NCBI RefSeq assembly: GCF_015686655.1
Contig: NZ_JADPMP010000017.1
Span: forward strand, 1 to 60,388
DNA length: 60,388 bases
Reading direction: 5' to 3'
Source of the DNA: Pontibacter sp. FD36
GTDB taxonomy: Bacteria; Bacteroidota; Bacteroidia; Cytophagales; Hymenobacteraceae
Below the pieces are notes generated by a model, which worked only from the letters and a program-made list of their open reading frames with translations, was not told the origin of the DNA and made no database searches. A program made the translations under genes and the position numbers. How positions within the stretch are numbered: position 1 is the first letter of the stretch; each line of letters starts with the position of its first letter. Shown here piece after piece: positions 1-7,917 of this stretch.

Positions 1-1418
1 CTTATTGCGCTCGAAGAAGTTGGGTTCGTGTTTACTGGTACCACGCTGATGGTAGAACCGTGTACGTTTGACCAGAAGTCACGTGTGATCTTGCCAGTAC
101 CACCAGTACCAGTTGTAGTTCCAGTTGATGGTGAAGTTGATGCAGATGGAGTCTGCTCAGCAGGTGCAGTTGCTACCGGCGCATCTTGTGTTGGCTGCGA
201 CGGAGAAGTAGCCGGAGCTGATCCGTTAGGGCCAAGTGCGATACCATTGCGGCTCAGCTTTGACAACCAGGCGCTGTATTCATTCTGCTCGTGCTGCTTT
301 GTGATGTTACCACCAACGTATGGGTTGTTCTCGTTTTTAACCAGACCATCAGGGAAGTAGTTCTTATCGAAAAGGTTGCCCTGGCTCATAACGCCGGTAA
401 CATTGTTACGCATTACGGCATTGAAGGTAGCACCCTTCTTGTAGTAGTCGTAGCCATATAGGCCTACGTTGTGTGTGTTCATGCGGGTGCCATCGTCAAA
501 CAAACCAGAGTTTACTCCACGGTTGTTGTATACCTCGATGTTGTTACCACCAGCAATGGCGTAGTTATAGTTACCAACGTTTACCGTCTGGTTATCAAAT
601 ACCTTCACGTGAGCTGTGGCTACTGAAGCCGGATCGCCCATGCCATCCTGGTACCAGGAGTCAGCAATGATACCACCACCTGAGAATTTAGTTTCTGAAG
701 CAGGGATTGGGTAAGCACCCTTGATGAAGTTGTTGTGGATGCGGATAGGTGAAGCAGAAGTACCACGAGCGTTAGACAAGTTGATGTTGTCTTCTACAAG
801 CGACTTGTTTGGCTCGTTGATTATCTCGTTCCAGGCAATCTCAGCGTGTGGCAGGTTACCGCGGTAGTTAAACTGCGCAAACTGCGAGTGCTCAGCACCT
901 CCGTGAACGCGACCGTCGATGTTCTTGGCTTTGTTGTAGCGGATTTTTACAGTTTCGTTTGTAGAACCATTGCCCTCGTAACGTGTACCCACATAGATAC
1001 CAGCTGTACCTTCCAGGTAGCAGTTCTCTACTACAATGTTCTTAAAGTTGTTAACTGTTAAGAAGCGGCGTGGCTTCTTGTAATCACGCCAAGGGGTAGG
1101 AGTTAAGCCGTAACCTTTGGTGTGTCTGACAGTAATATTAGCGGCATGGCCCCAGCTTTTGATCAGGTAACCAGCACCTCTGATGTTAGAATTGACAATG
1201 ACAACAGGTTCAGAAGTACGCACGTCTACAGCAGCTACCTCAGAGTCTTTTGACTCCCAGTTACCTGTGTAAGTACCTCCTTTTGTGATTACTAATGGCC
1301 CGCTGTAAGTCTGGGCGTTTACGAAGCCTGTCGAGAGTAGAAAGGCTACGAGTGTGAGCATGAAAGCAGACAGAGTTGTCCCCGTCCACTTAGTCACCTT
1401 AGTGGAAATTGTATTCAT
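1..1418 (-). CDS. Secreted right-handed beta-helix protein with linker and PA14-like start, 3' end beyond the window
   Basis: The gene starts at an ATG at 1416-1418 and stays open to the left edge (about 472 codons), so its stop lies outside. Residues 1-36 look like a signal peptide ending near VNAQ. The following ~350 residues align along their whole length with the neighbouring protein at 2036-3304 (shared blocks such as GGTYxGNWES and GLYGYDxYKK), which has the repeated short strands and Asn-rich turns of a right-handed parallel beta-helix. After about residue 395 comes a Pro/Thr/Ser/Ala-rich linker ending in a Thr/Gly run. Then comes the segment ITRDFWSNVHGSTISVVPVN, which I recall as the usual beginning of PA14-like carbohydrate-binding domains in Bacteroidota. 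Beta-helix proteins in polysaccharide loci are often lyases or epimerases, but I see no assignable catalytic residues. It is the last gene of the exopolysaccharide locus in this window, and the 617 bp before it suggests its own promoter. Confidence 0.85.
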   Translation of the reverse strand, partial: MNTISTKVTKWTGTTLSAFMLTLVAFLLSTGFVNAQTYSGPLVITKGGTYTGNWESKDSEVAAVDVRTSEPVVIVNSNIRGAGYLIKSWGHAANITVRHTKGYGLTPTPWRDYKKPRRFLTVNNFKNIVVENCYLEGTAGIYVGTRYEGNGSTNETVKIRYNKAKNIDGRVHGGAEHSQFAQFNYRGNLPHAEIAWNEIINEPNKSLVEDNINLSNARGTSASPIRIHNNFIKGAYPIPASETKFSGGGIIADSWYQDGMGDPASVATAHVKVFDNQTVNVGNYNYAIAGGNNIEVYNNRGVNSGLFDDGTRMNTHNVGLYGYDYYKKGATFNAVMRNNVTGVMSQGNLFDKNYFPDGLVKNENNPYVGGNITKQHEQNEYSAWLSKLSRNGIALGPNGSAPATSPSQPTQDAPVATAPAEQTPSASTSPSTGTTTGTGGTGKITRDFWSNVHGSTISVVPVNTNPTSSSAI

Positions 1419-1577
1419 CTTTTTGGCTAAAAGTTGAAAAATTAAAAAATGTACTCCTTATAAGGCCCCAAGTAAACTACCGTTTTCTATAAATGTAGCA
1501 GGTAATCTGCCTGGTGCTTTTTATGAAAATATTGAGCTAGGCTAATCCTTGTCCTTATCTTCATATATAAGTTGTTG

Positions 1578-1585
1578 CAAATATA
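1578..1585 (-). promoter_or_regulatory. Candidate Bacteroidota -7 box for the left-edge beta-helix gene
   Basis: Read on the minus strand this is TATATTTG, an exact match to the TAnnTTTG -7 element of Bacteroidota housekeeping promoters. It lies 160 bp before the start codon at 1418. The -33 TTTG element is not clear, so the call rests on the -7 box alone. Confidence 0.35.
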
Positions 1586-1765
1586 AGTATGAATTTTTTA
1601 GAAAAACCAGTCTTTTATGATAAATTCTTACTTAAATCATAGACACTTTGTATATTTCAATTTATAAAAGATGTAAAATGTGCGTTTTAAGCCTGTTTTG
1701 AAGGTTCTGTTGCTGAGAGCATGATTGAAAAAAGTTACAAAAATTTTAAAAGTCCAAACTTTTTA

Positions 1766-1790
1766 ATATGATTTTATATGTAAATCATAT
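1766..1790. repeat. Perfect 9-bp inverted repeat in the AT-rich spacer
   Basis: The arms ATATGATTT (1766-1774) and AAATCATAT (1782-1790) are perfectly complementary around a 7-nt centre. No T-run follows, so an operator is more likely than a terminator. It lies upstream of the candidate promoter of the left-edge beta-helix gene. Confidence 0.45.
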
Positions 1791-2035
1791 AATTATAATT
1801 ATAATTATTAATCTAAAATATAAGATACAAGATCGGTTTTGGACCACAAATTCAGTGAAAATGTGTAATATATAAAATATAATATATTTAATAATGCTGG
1901 TTTTGCTGTTATGTTTTTTATAGATGTTATAACTTTGGATTGGTAGCCTGAGGATAAAAATCGGAGTCGTAAATCAGAGGAGGCAGTGCAAACGTCAGGT
2001 GGGGGACTTATCGCTAAGCCAGGTTAGTAAGTCGG

Positions 2036-3304
2036 TTACTGAAAACTAACGGACTTATCCGATTCTGAGGTAGGCGTTGTTATACGAGGACCAAGGAAGA
2101 TATCATTCCTCTCTAGCTTAGATTTCCAGAGCTGATACTCTGCGCGCTCGCTTTCTTTTGTTATTTCACCTTCAATGAAGGTATTGTTACGCTCTTGGAC
2201 TGTCCCATCCGGAAAATAATGGTTGTCGTTTTTACCGTCCTGCCCCATGATTCCGATCACATTGTCGCGGAAGGTGTTGTTGAAGGTCGAGTTCTTTTTA
2301 TAAAAGTCGTACCCATAGAGCCCTTGGGTCCACATCCTGAATTTTTCGCCATTCTCGAAGCGGGCGGCGTTAACGGCACGGTTGCCATAGATCTCTATGT
2401 TATTGCCGCCGGCGATAGCGTAGTTATAGTTGCCGAGGTTTACCGTCTGGTTGTCGTGTATTTTTACATAGGCGGTAGCTACCTCCTTGGGATCGCCCAT
2501 GCTATCTTCGTACCAGGAGTCAGCAATGATGCCACCACCTGAGTAGTCTTTGCTGTCAGCTGGGTAGGGATAAGCTCCCTGGATGTAGTTGTTATGGATG
2601 CGGATAGGTGAAGCCGGCGTGCCTCGTGAATTCGAAAGATTGATGTTGTCTTCCACAAGCGACTTGTTTGGCTCGTTGATTACTTCGTTCCAGGCGATCT
2701 CGGCATACTGTATTGAGTTGCGGAAATTGAATTGTACAAATTGTGACCGGTACCAGCCGTCATAAATACGTCCATCAATGTTCCTGGCTTTGTTATAGCG
2801 GATCTTGATGGTATTGTTTGGACTGCTGTCACCCTTGTAGGTGTCACCTATGTAGATGCCGGCTGTATTCTCCATGTAGCAGTTCTCTACCACCACATGT
2901 TTGAAGTCATTGACGATCAGAAAACGCCGTGGCTTCTCATATATAATCCATGGGGTAGGGGTGAGCCCATAGCCTTTGGTATGTCTAACAGTAATATTGG
3001 CCGCGTGCCCCCAGCTTTTAATCAGGTAGCCGGCCCCTCTTATACTTGAATTCTCAATGATGACTGGCTCGGATGTCCTGATTTCTACAGCAGCCACCTC
3101 AGAATTTCTTGATTCCCAATTGCCGGAGTAGGTGCCTCCTTTACTAATCACGATCGGGTTTTCATAGCCAACCGTTGTGGCTTTAGCGCTCCTTTTGGCT
3201 CCGGGAAGGTGCCCCTGGGTGTAATAATAAGTAAAAAGCATTGCCACTACCAACAGGGGAATAGCAATGCTCAGTATTTTAATGTATGGCGAATCTAGCT
3301 TCAA
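2036..3304 (-). CDS. Membrane-anchored right-handed beta-helix protein of the exopolysaccharide locus
   Basis: This 422-residue protein begins with a short cytoplasmic tail and one hydrophobic segment (about residues 8-28, KILSIAIPLLVVAMLFTYYY), then a long extracytoplasmic part. That part is a series of short beta-strand units with Asn/Gly turns (NNTIKIRYNKA, RIHNNYIQGAY, KIHDNQTV, NIEIYGNRA), typical of right-handed parallel beta-helices of the pectate-lyase/epimerase fold. It is a tandem paralogue of the protein at 1-1418 but ends shortly after the helix with no linker or PA14-like part, and it has a membrane anchor instead of a cleavable signal. It is 27 bp downstream of a GT2 gene, so it is probably co-transcribed. 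A role in trimming, epimerising or holding the polymer is an inference from context; substrate and activity cannot be read from the sequence. Confidence 0.8.
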   Translation of the reverse strand: MKLDSPYIKILSIAIPLLVVAMLFTYYYTQGHLPGAKRSAKATTVGYENPIVISKGGTYSGNWESRNSEVAAVEIRTSEPVIIENSSIRGAGYLIKSWGHAANITVRHTKGYGLTPTPWIIYEKPRRFLIVNDFKHVVVENCYMENTAGIYIGDTYKGDSSPNNTIKIRYNKARNIDGRIYDGWYRSQFVQFNFRNSIQYAEIAWNEVINEPNKSLVEDNINLSNSRGTPASPIRIHNNYIQGAYPYPADSKDYSGGGIIADSWYEDSMGDPKEVATAYVKIHDNQTVNLGNYNYAIAGGNNIEIYGNRAVNAARFENGEKFRMWTQGLYGYDFYKKNSTFNNTFRDNVIGIMGQDGKNDNHYFPDGTVQERNNTFIEGEITKESERAEYQLWKSKLERNDIFLGPRITTPTSESDKSVSFQ

Positions 3305-3331
3305 ATCAATTGTTTAGTAAACCATGTGGTG

Positions 3332-4171
3332 CTACTTTAAAAAATAACCAAAGAGTCTGCGCGTGTAGCCGTTCGCCAGGTGAAATGGGATGTAAGGCGT
3401 AGGGCAGTTCTTGAGTGTGAACCTGGTAAAGTCACGCAGGTTGCCGCCACCCTTCAAGTCAAACAAGTGCTTGTAGTAATTTTTAAAGCTCTTTTCGCTT
3501 CTGATCTGTCGCTCCCCGCTTTCTTCCGGATACGTGAGCAGCCTTGCATCATAATTCACATACAGCTCAAATCCGGCTCTTCTGGCAGTATGGGTATAGT
3601 CGTAATCGGCTATATAATGCGGGAAGCGGTCTTGGTCGAAGAGCCCTATCTTCTCAAATACTGCCCGAGGTATAAGCAGGCCTCTACCTGGCAGGTGCGT
3701 TACAGGGTGCAGGCCTTTCTGCTCTTCCGCTGATAGCGTTGGGAGTACTTCGTCGATGGTGTTCAGCAGCCAGTTAAGCCGTTCCCCTCCAAAAATGGGC
3801 TGTTTTGTATTGGCGTCCAGTTCGAGTGCCCCCAGCAGCGCAGTAGGTTTCTGCTCGTGCCAGTAATACATCTTTTCCAGCAGACGATCATCCGTAATCA
3901 CATCATTGTTCATGGTCATGATGAGTTGAGCATCTTGCTTCAGCGCATGCCGGATGCCCATGTTCACGCCAGCCGTCCAGAACAGGTTGCCACTGCCTTT
4001 GAGTACTTCCACTTCCGGAAACTCTTCCCGAAGCATATCTTCAGTACCGTCTGTTGAGCCATCGTCTACAATTATGACTTTAAAACGCTGGTCGGTTTGT
4101 TTTTTTAAAGACTGAAGACAGTCCCTGGTGTATTCTTTTCTGTTAAAAACAGGTATAACAATGCTTATCAT
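3332..4171 (-). CDS. Glycosyltransferase family 2 protein
   Basis: This 279-residue protein is a GT-A fold glycosyltransferase with no membrane segment. The nucleotide-sugar binding N-terminus ISIVIPVFNR is followed by VDDGSTDGT (residues 35-43) and by MNND at 87-90 in the position of the DxD-type metal-binding motif. The later segment HLPGRGLLIPRAVFEKIGLFD is typical of rhamnosyltransferase-like GT2 enzymes that build surface polysaccharides. It presumably adds one sugar to the lipid-linked repeat unit on the cytoplasmic face. It lies in the minus-strand exopolysaccharide operon between another GT-A enzyme and the beta-helix gene. Donor and acceptor sugars cannot be told from the sequence. 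Confidence 0.9.
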   Translation of the reverse strand: MISIVIPVFNRKEYTRDCLQSLKKQTDQRFKVIIVDDGSTDGTEDMLREEFPEVEVLKGSGNLFWTAGVNMGIRHALKQDAQLIMTMNNDVITDDRLLEKMYYWHEQKPTALLGALELDANTKQPIFGGERLNWLLNTIDEVLPTLSAEEQKGLHPVTHLPGRGLLIPRAVFEKIGLFDQDRFPHYIADYDYTHTARRAGFELYVNYDARLLTYPEESGERQIRSEKSFKNYYKHLFDLKGGGNLRDFTRFTLKNCPTPYIPFHLANGYTRRLFGYFLK

Positions 4172-4284
4172 ATTATTCAGGTATAAAGCTTAGGTATGGG
4201 TACGGCTGCTGTTGCCAAATTTGCAACGAAACCATGCAGACAGTACCGTCTACGAAAATATCAGCTTATGGAATAGTATTTTTT

Positions 4285-5220
4285 TTACAAATTAAAGCTC
4301 AGCAGGCTCTTTAGCTTGGAGCTTACCTTGCCCTTGATCAAGTGGTTAAAGTTCTTGGTGTCTGACTCGATATCACGCACAACAAAACGAGGGTGGCGCA
4401 GCGGGAATGAGATTTCATTCTCTTTGATCTGTGCCTTGTTATCATGCGTGTTAAACGTGTGCGTGGCATCTTCACCGAATCCGATGTTGCGGACCAGGTT
4501 GACTTCTGGCACAATACAGAGTCCTGAGTTACTGTACACGGTAAACTCCCACTGATAATCCCAGATGTCTCCGTTCGGAATGCTGGCAAATGCCTCCTCG
4601 AGTTTGCTCAGGCGGTATGTCTCTTCAAACTTATTCAGGAAAAGCCCTTTCAGATAGCCTTTTTCTTTGAGCTCCGGGTAGGCTTTCAGGTTAAAATCGA
4701 ATAGCTGCCAGGCTCTGCGCCAGGTAGCCCAGCCCCAGGCATTCACCTTGTTCGAGAAGTAATAGGAGTAGTCATTGTCCTTGCGCCAGCCATTCAGGTA
4801 GTTGTTGCCGCTGATATGCATGATGCGCGTATCATGCTTGTACTTTTCGAGAAGCTCCTGGCAGAACCAGAAAAAACTTTTAGAAGGCACACAATCATCT
4901 TCGAGAATTATGCCCGATTCTTCATGCTCGAAGAACCAGCTTATTGCCGTAGCCGGAGCTACACCACACTTCAGGTTTTTCTCCTGAAACAGCGTTTTTA
5001 CTTCGCAGTCCCAGTCTACCTGTTCTACAATGCGTCGGGTTTCGGCGCACTTCTCTATATCTGTTTCCACATCAGGTCTCGGGCCGTCAGCGGCTACATA
5101 CAGTCGCGAGGGCTTTACCTGTCGGATACGGTCGAATACTTGTTGTGTGGTATGAGCTCTATTGAATATGATTAGCAACACAGGGGTGTGCAAAGGGGTA
5201 TTGGGAATAGAATTACTCAT
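4285..5220 (-). CDS. HlpA-like GT-A glycosyltransferase
   Basis: This protein has the features of the nucleotide-diphospho-sugar transferases sometimes annotated as haemolytic protein HlpA-like: TPVLLIIFNRAHTTQQVFD near the N-terminus, VAADGPR, the acidic metal-binding motif ILEDDC at about residue 106, and NAWGWATWRRAW downstream. These resemble GNT-I-type GT-A enzymes. I place the start at the ATG at 5218-5220 (MSNSIPNTP); an in-frame ATG at 5238 adds six residues and cannot be excluded. The gene belongs to the exopolysaccharide operon, 65 bp after the polymerase-like gene. The specific sugar transferred is unknown. Confidence 0.85.
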   Translation of the reverse strand: MSNSIPNTPLHTPVLLIIFNRAHTTQQVFDRIRQVKPSRLYVAADGPRPDVETDIEKCAETRRIVEQVDWDCEVKTLFQEKNLKCGVAPATAISWFFEHEESGIILEDDCVPSKSFFWFCQELLEKYKHDTRIMHISGNNYLNGWRKDNDYSYYFSNKVNAWGWATWRRAWQLFDFNLKAYPELKEKGYLKGLFLNKFEETYRLSKLEEAFASIPNGDIWDYQWEFTVYSNSGLCIVPEVNLVRNIGFGEDATHTFNTHDNKAQIKENEISFPLRHPRFVVRDIESDTKNFNHLIKGKVSSKLKSLLSFNL

Positions 5221-5284
5221 AATATTAAGGTATAACAATATGTTTGGAATTGTATACTGAAATCGCTGTCAGAAGTTGTTACGC

Positions 5285-6598
5285 TCAGGCAGCGGTTAAC
5301 TTGCGGTACTGTCCAATTGCTTTTGCCTTCCAGCGGGAGCCGAAGTCGCGCAGGTAGGTCGTTCGCTCAACGCCATCTTCTTCCATGTACACAATCGTCC
5401 AGCCAAGTATGGCATAGTAGAATACGGGCAGCACGTAAGAGAAACCATACACGAAACCTGTACTGATAAAAGCTACCAGGATGATCTGGTGCACGGTCAT
5501 CGCTTTGGAACGCAAGCCTTTTGCAATGGCGTAGATGGGCATGATCGAGTAGATTGCCAATCCTACAAAACCTGTGTAGAAAAGCACATCGACATAAAAG
5601 CTATGGAAGTGATGTCCCTGGCCATCGTCAAACACGGGTTCGTTGGTGTCGTCACGCCAGAACTGGATGGGCAGCTCAAAACCCTCGAAGCGCATACCTA
5701 TCAGCCAGTTATCCTGGATAAAGGGCAGGTATGACATCCATTGTATATAACGCCAGCCACCTGTGCCCTGCGAGTCGAAATTTTCGATGTCAGAGAAGCT
5801 CTCCTCTATTTTGGTAATGATCTCGGGGTTGGTGGAGAATAAAAAGGCGCTGCTCGCTATACCTGCTATGAGCATCACAATGCCGATGGGCATGAACTTG
5901 GCGACGAAGTTGATGGAAAGACCTGACTTGAATCGGATAAGCAGGTAGTAAACAATCAGAATGATAGCTGTCGAGATCCAGACGGTACGGTGCTGGAAGA
6001 ACACGATAGACACCAGGATAAAGAAAGCCATGAATAAGCTGAAAAGCTTGCCCTCGAAAATGTACTTGCTTAGGAAATACATAAAGGGAATCACTAGCAT
6101 GTAAACCGAGGAGGCGTATACCCCGCGCTCATGCGAGGTAAAGGCGCCGAGGCTCAGTTTATCGGGGTGCACTACAATCACACTGAGCCAGAAACCACCC
6201 AGGATGAACCAAACCAGGTGTGAGAACTTGAGGTAAAAATTGCCTTTGTAGAAGGTATAGACAAAGAAAATAAAGTAAAACAGGAATAGCTTCTGGAACA
6301 CGTGCGGGTATACCATGGGCGTGCCATAGAAGTAATACGACTCAAACACCATCGCGAACACATACAGCGTGGTAAGTCCAAAGGCTACCCGCATTACAGG
6401 CGACATGCGCATGAAGTACACGGCGCTGTAGCCAAACGATAAGGCCGCCATACCTTTCATCAGCATGTTCAGCATGTTTCCCTGCGCCTCCAGGTTGTTC
6501 GGAAAGGCCAGCTCCGTGAACATGTTGTCCATGAGCAGGATCAGGGCGATGGGTATAATAAAGAGAAAGCTGTAGTTAATTTTCATTGTAGCGGGCAA
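5285..6598 (-). CDS. O-antigen polymerase/ligase-like (Wzy/WaaL) membrane protein
   Basis: This 437-residue integral membrane protein has about ten to twelve hydrophobic segments across its length and one long extracytoplasmic loop (about residues 255-335, with GTGGWRYIQWMSYLPF and GHHFHSFYVDVLFYTG). The His-rich motif after the large loop is the usual signature of the Wzy_C/O-antigen ligase superfamily. In this setting, next to a flippase and Wzc, polymerisation of lipid-linked repeat units (Wzy) is more likely than ligation to lipid A, but the families are hard to separate by sequence. The start at 6598 gives MPATMKINYS; the ATG at 6586 is equally possible. It lies 17 bp after the GT4 gene in the same operon. 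Confidence 0.8.
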   Translation of the reverse strand: MPATMKINYSFLFIIPIALILLMDNMFTELAFPNNLEAQGNMLNMLMKGMAALSFGYSAVYFMRMSPVMRVAFGLTTLYVFAMVFESYYFYGTPMVYPHVFQKLFLFYFIFFVYTFYKGNFYLKFSHLVWFILGGFWLSVIVVHPDKLSLGAFTSHERGVYASSVYMLVIPFMYFLSKYIFEGKLFSLFMAFFILVSIVFFQHRTVWISTAIILIVYYLLIRFKSGLSINFVAKFMPIGIVMLIAGIASSAFLFSTNPEIITKIEESFSDIENFDSQGTGGWRYIQWMSYLPFIQDNWLIGMRFEGFELPIQFWRDDTNEPVFDDGQGHHFHSFYVDVLFYTGFVGLAIYSIMPIYAIAKGLRSKAMTVHQIILVAFISTGFVYGFSYVLPVFYYAILGWTIVYMEEDGVERTTYLRDFGSRWKAKAIGQYRKLTAA

Positions 6599-6615
6599 TC
6601 CAACATCTACTGCAG

Positions 6616-7833
6616 CTATTTGGCAGTGTGTATGGTGTTACGGTGTAAAGCGTCTTCAGGTTCGTACTGTGAGTTGTCAGGCTGAATGGGTCTGCCCACT
6701 ATGTCGCTGTAGTAAGCCAGGTGCTTGTCTATGATCACGTCCTCAGAAAAACTGGCACGGGCAAAGTCACGGCCTTTCTCGGTCATTTCCGCAGCCAGTT
6801 GCTCATCTTCCAGCAGCCGCAGTAGCGCAGCAGCTATGTCGTCGGGCGACTCCACATTGCAGAGCAAGCCAGCCTTGCCGTGGTCAAGCAGATCAGGTAT
6901 AAAACCACTTTTACTGCCGCCTACTACAGGCGTGCCCCCCACCATGGCCTCCAGAGGCACCATGCCAAACGACTCCTCACGGGCGGGGTGAAGCAGCACA
7001 CGCGCATGCACTATTTGCTGATATACCTTGTCGAAAGGCAGCGGGCCTAAAAAGCGCACGCCTTCCGTCAGACCATTGGCTTGGGCATACTGCTGCGCAA
7101 GGCCACCTTCCTCCATGTCTACTCCTATTAAATGATAGGCCAGTTCGGGATGTCTGGCCCGTACCTGAGCAAAGGCATGGAGGGCATTCTGCACATTTTT
7201 GCGGTGTGTAAAACCCTGCACAGCCGTGGTGATGTAGTTACCCTTGATCAACGGCTTAGGTATACTCTCCTCCAGTTCGCTTGTGTAGAAATTGTCGATG
7301 ATACGCGTCTTTTTCTGTGTGCGCCTTGCCAATTGGTTATAGGTATAGGATGAGTTGGCAATAAGATGCTTCGCCTTTGAGACTACAATGGAGTTGATTA
7401 ACCAGCGCACCACCCGGAACATATCCGGTATGTTAAGCAGAATCTGGAAAGCAACGTCGTGAAAACTGACGGCAGTTGGCTTCCCTGTTTTTAAGGCTGC
7501 CCAGGCATATTCATAGCTCCAGAATGCACTGATAAAATCTGCCGGATGAGCTACCATCATCTTACGAAGATCCTCAACCTCAAAAAGAAAGAGGCGACGG
7601 CCAGGCTGTGGTTTCTGGCGGCTAATGCAAACCTTGAGGTTGCCGCTCTCCAGCACCATTGGCTCCGCAATCTCGGTTGAGTTGGTATAGGCAATTACTT
7701 TGAAGCCTCTTTTCAGCAATGCATTGATGAAATGCGAGGTTAGAGGAAACGCATTGGTCTGAGGTAAGTTTTTATCTTTAAGATCCCAGTTAAGTATTTG
7801 TAAATTAACGGGTCCGGCTACTCCTATAGTCAT
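6616..7833 (-). CDS. GT4-type glycosyltransferase (GT-B fold)
   Basis: This 405-residue protein has the two-domain layout of GT-B glycosyltransferases. The C-terminal half carries the group 1 signature HPAREESFGMVPLEAMVGGT with the conserved E-x7-E spacing that binds the nucleotide sugar, followed by GLLCNVESPDDIAAALLRLL, typical of GT4 enzymes. The N-terminal half has the acceptor-side pattern of group 1 enzymes (LTSHFINALLKRGFKVIAYT). It should act in the cytoplasm on the growing exopolysaccharide unit. It is downstream of the flippase gene (84 bp gap) and directly upstream of the polymerase-like gene. The sugar specificity cannot be stated. Confidence 0.88.
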   Translation of the reverse strand: MTIGVAGPVNLQILNWDLKDKNLPQTNAFPLTSHFINALLKRGFKVIAYTNSTEIAEPMVLESGNLKVCISRQKPQPGRRLFLFEVEDLRKMMVAHPADFISAFWSYEYAWAALKTGKPTAVSFHDVAFQILLNIPDMFRVVRWLINSIVVSKAKHLIANSSYTYNQLARRTQKKTRIIDNFYTSELEESIPKPLIKGNYITTAVQGFTHRKNVQNALHAFAQVRARHPELAYHLIGVDMEEGGLAQQYAQANGLTEGVRFLGPLPFDKVYQQIVHARVLLHPAREESFGMVPLEAMVGGTPVVGGSKSGFIPDLLDHGKAGLLCNVESPDDIAAALLRLLEDEQLAAEMTEKGRDFARASFSEDVIIDKHLAYYSDIVGRPIQPDNSQYEPEDALHRNTIHTAK

Positions 7834-7917
7834 TTGGTTTTATCCTAAGGTTATTTAGTATGCATTAGGTCAGACAAGGCTGGCTAACCGTCGACACATC
7901 TTTCATTTATACCTTGT

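Larger units (their letters stand above)
1419..2035. other. AT-rich intergenic region between the two beta-helix genes
   Basis: This 617 bp stretch has no plausible gene. It is strongly AT-rich between about 1590 and 1920, unlike the balanced coding DNA around it. It holds a candidate -7 box and a perfect inverted repeat, listed separately, and a run of alternating A/T near 1790-1815. It probably carries the promoter and regulatory leader of the beta-helix gene ending at the left edge. Confidence 0.6.

Noticed and set aside
28..360. A plus-strand open frame at the left edge
   Set aside because: The minus strand in the same place encodes the continuous beta-helix/linker/PA14-like protein, which matches its neighbour residue by residue.
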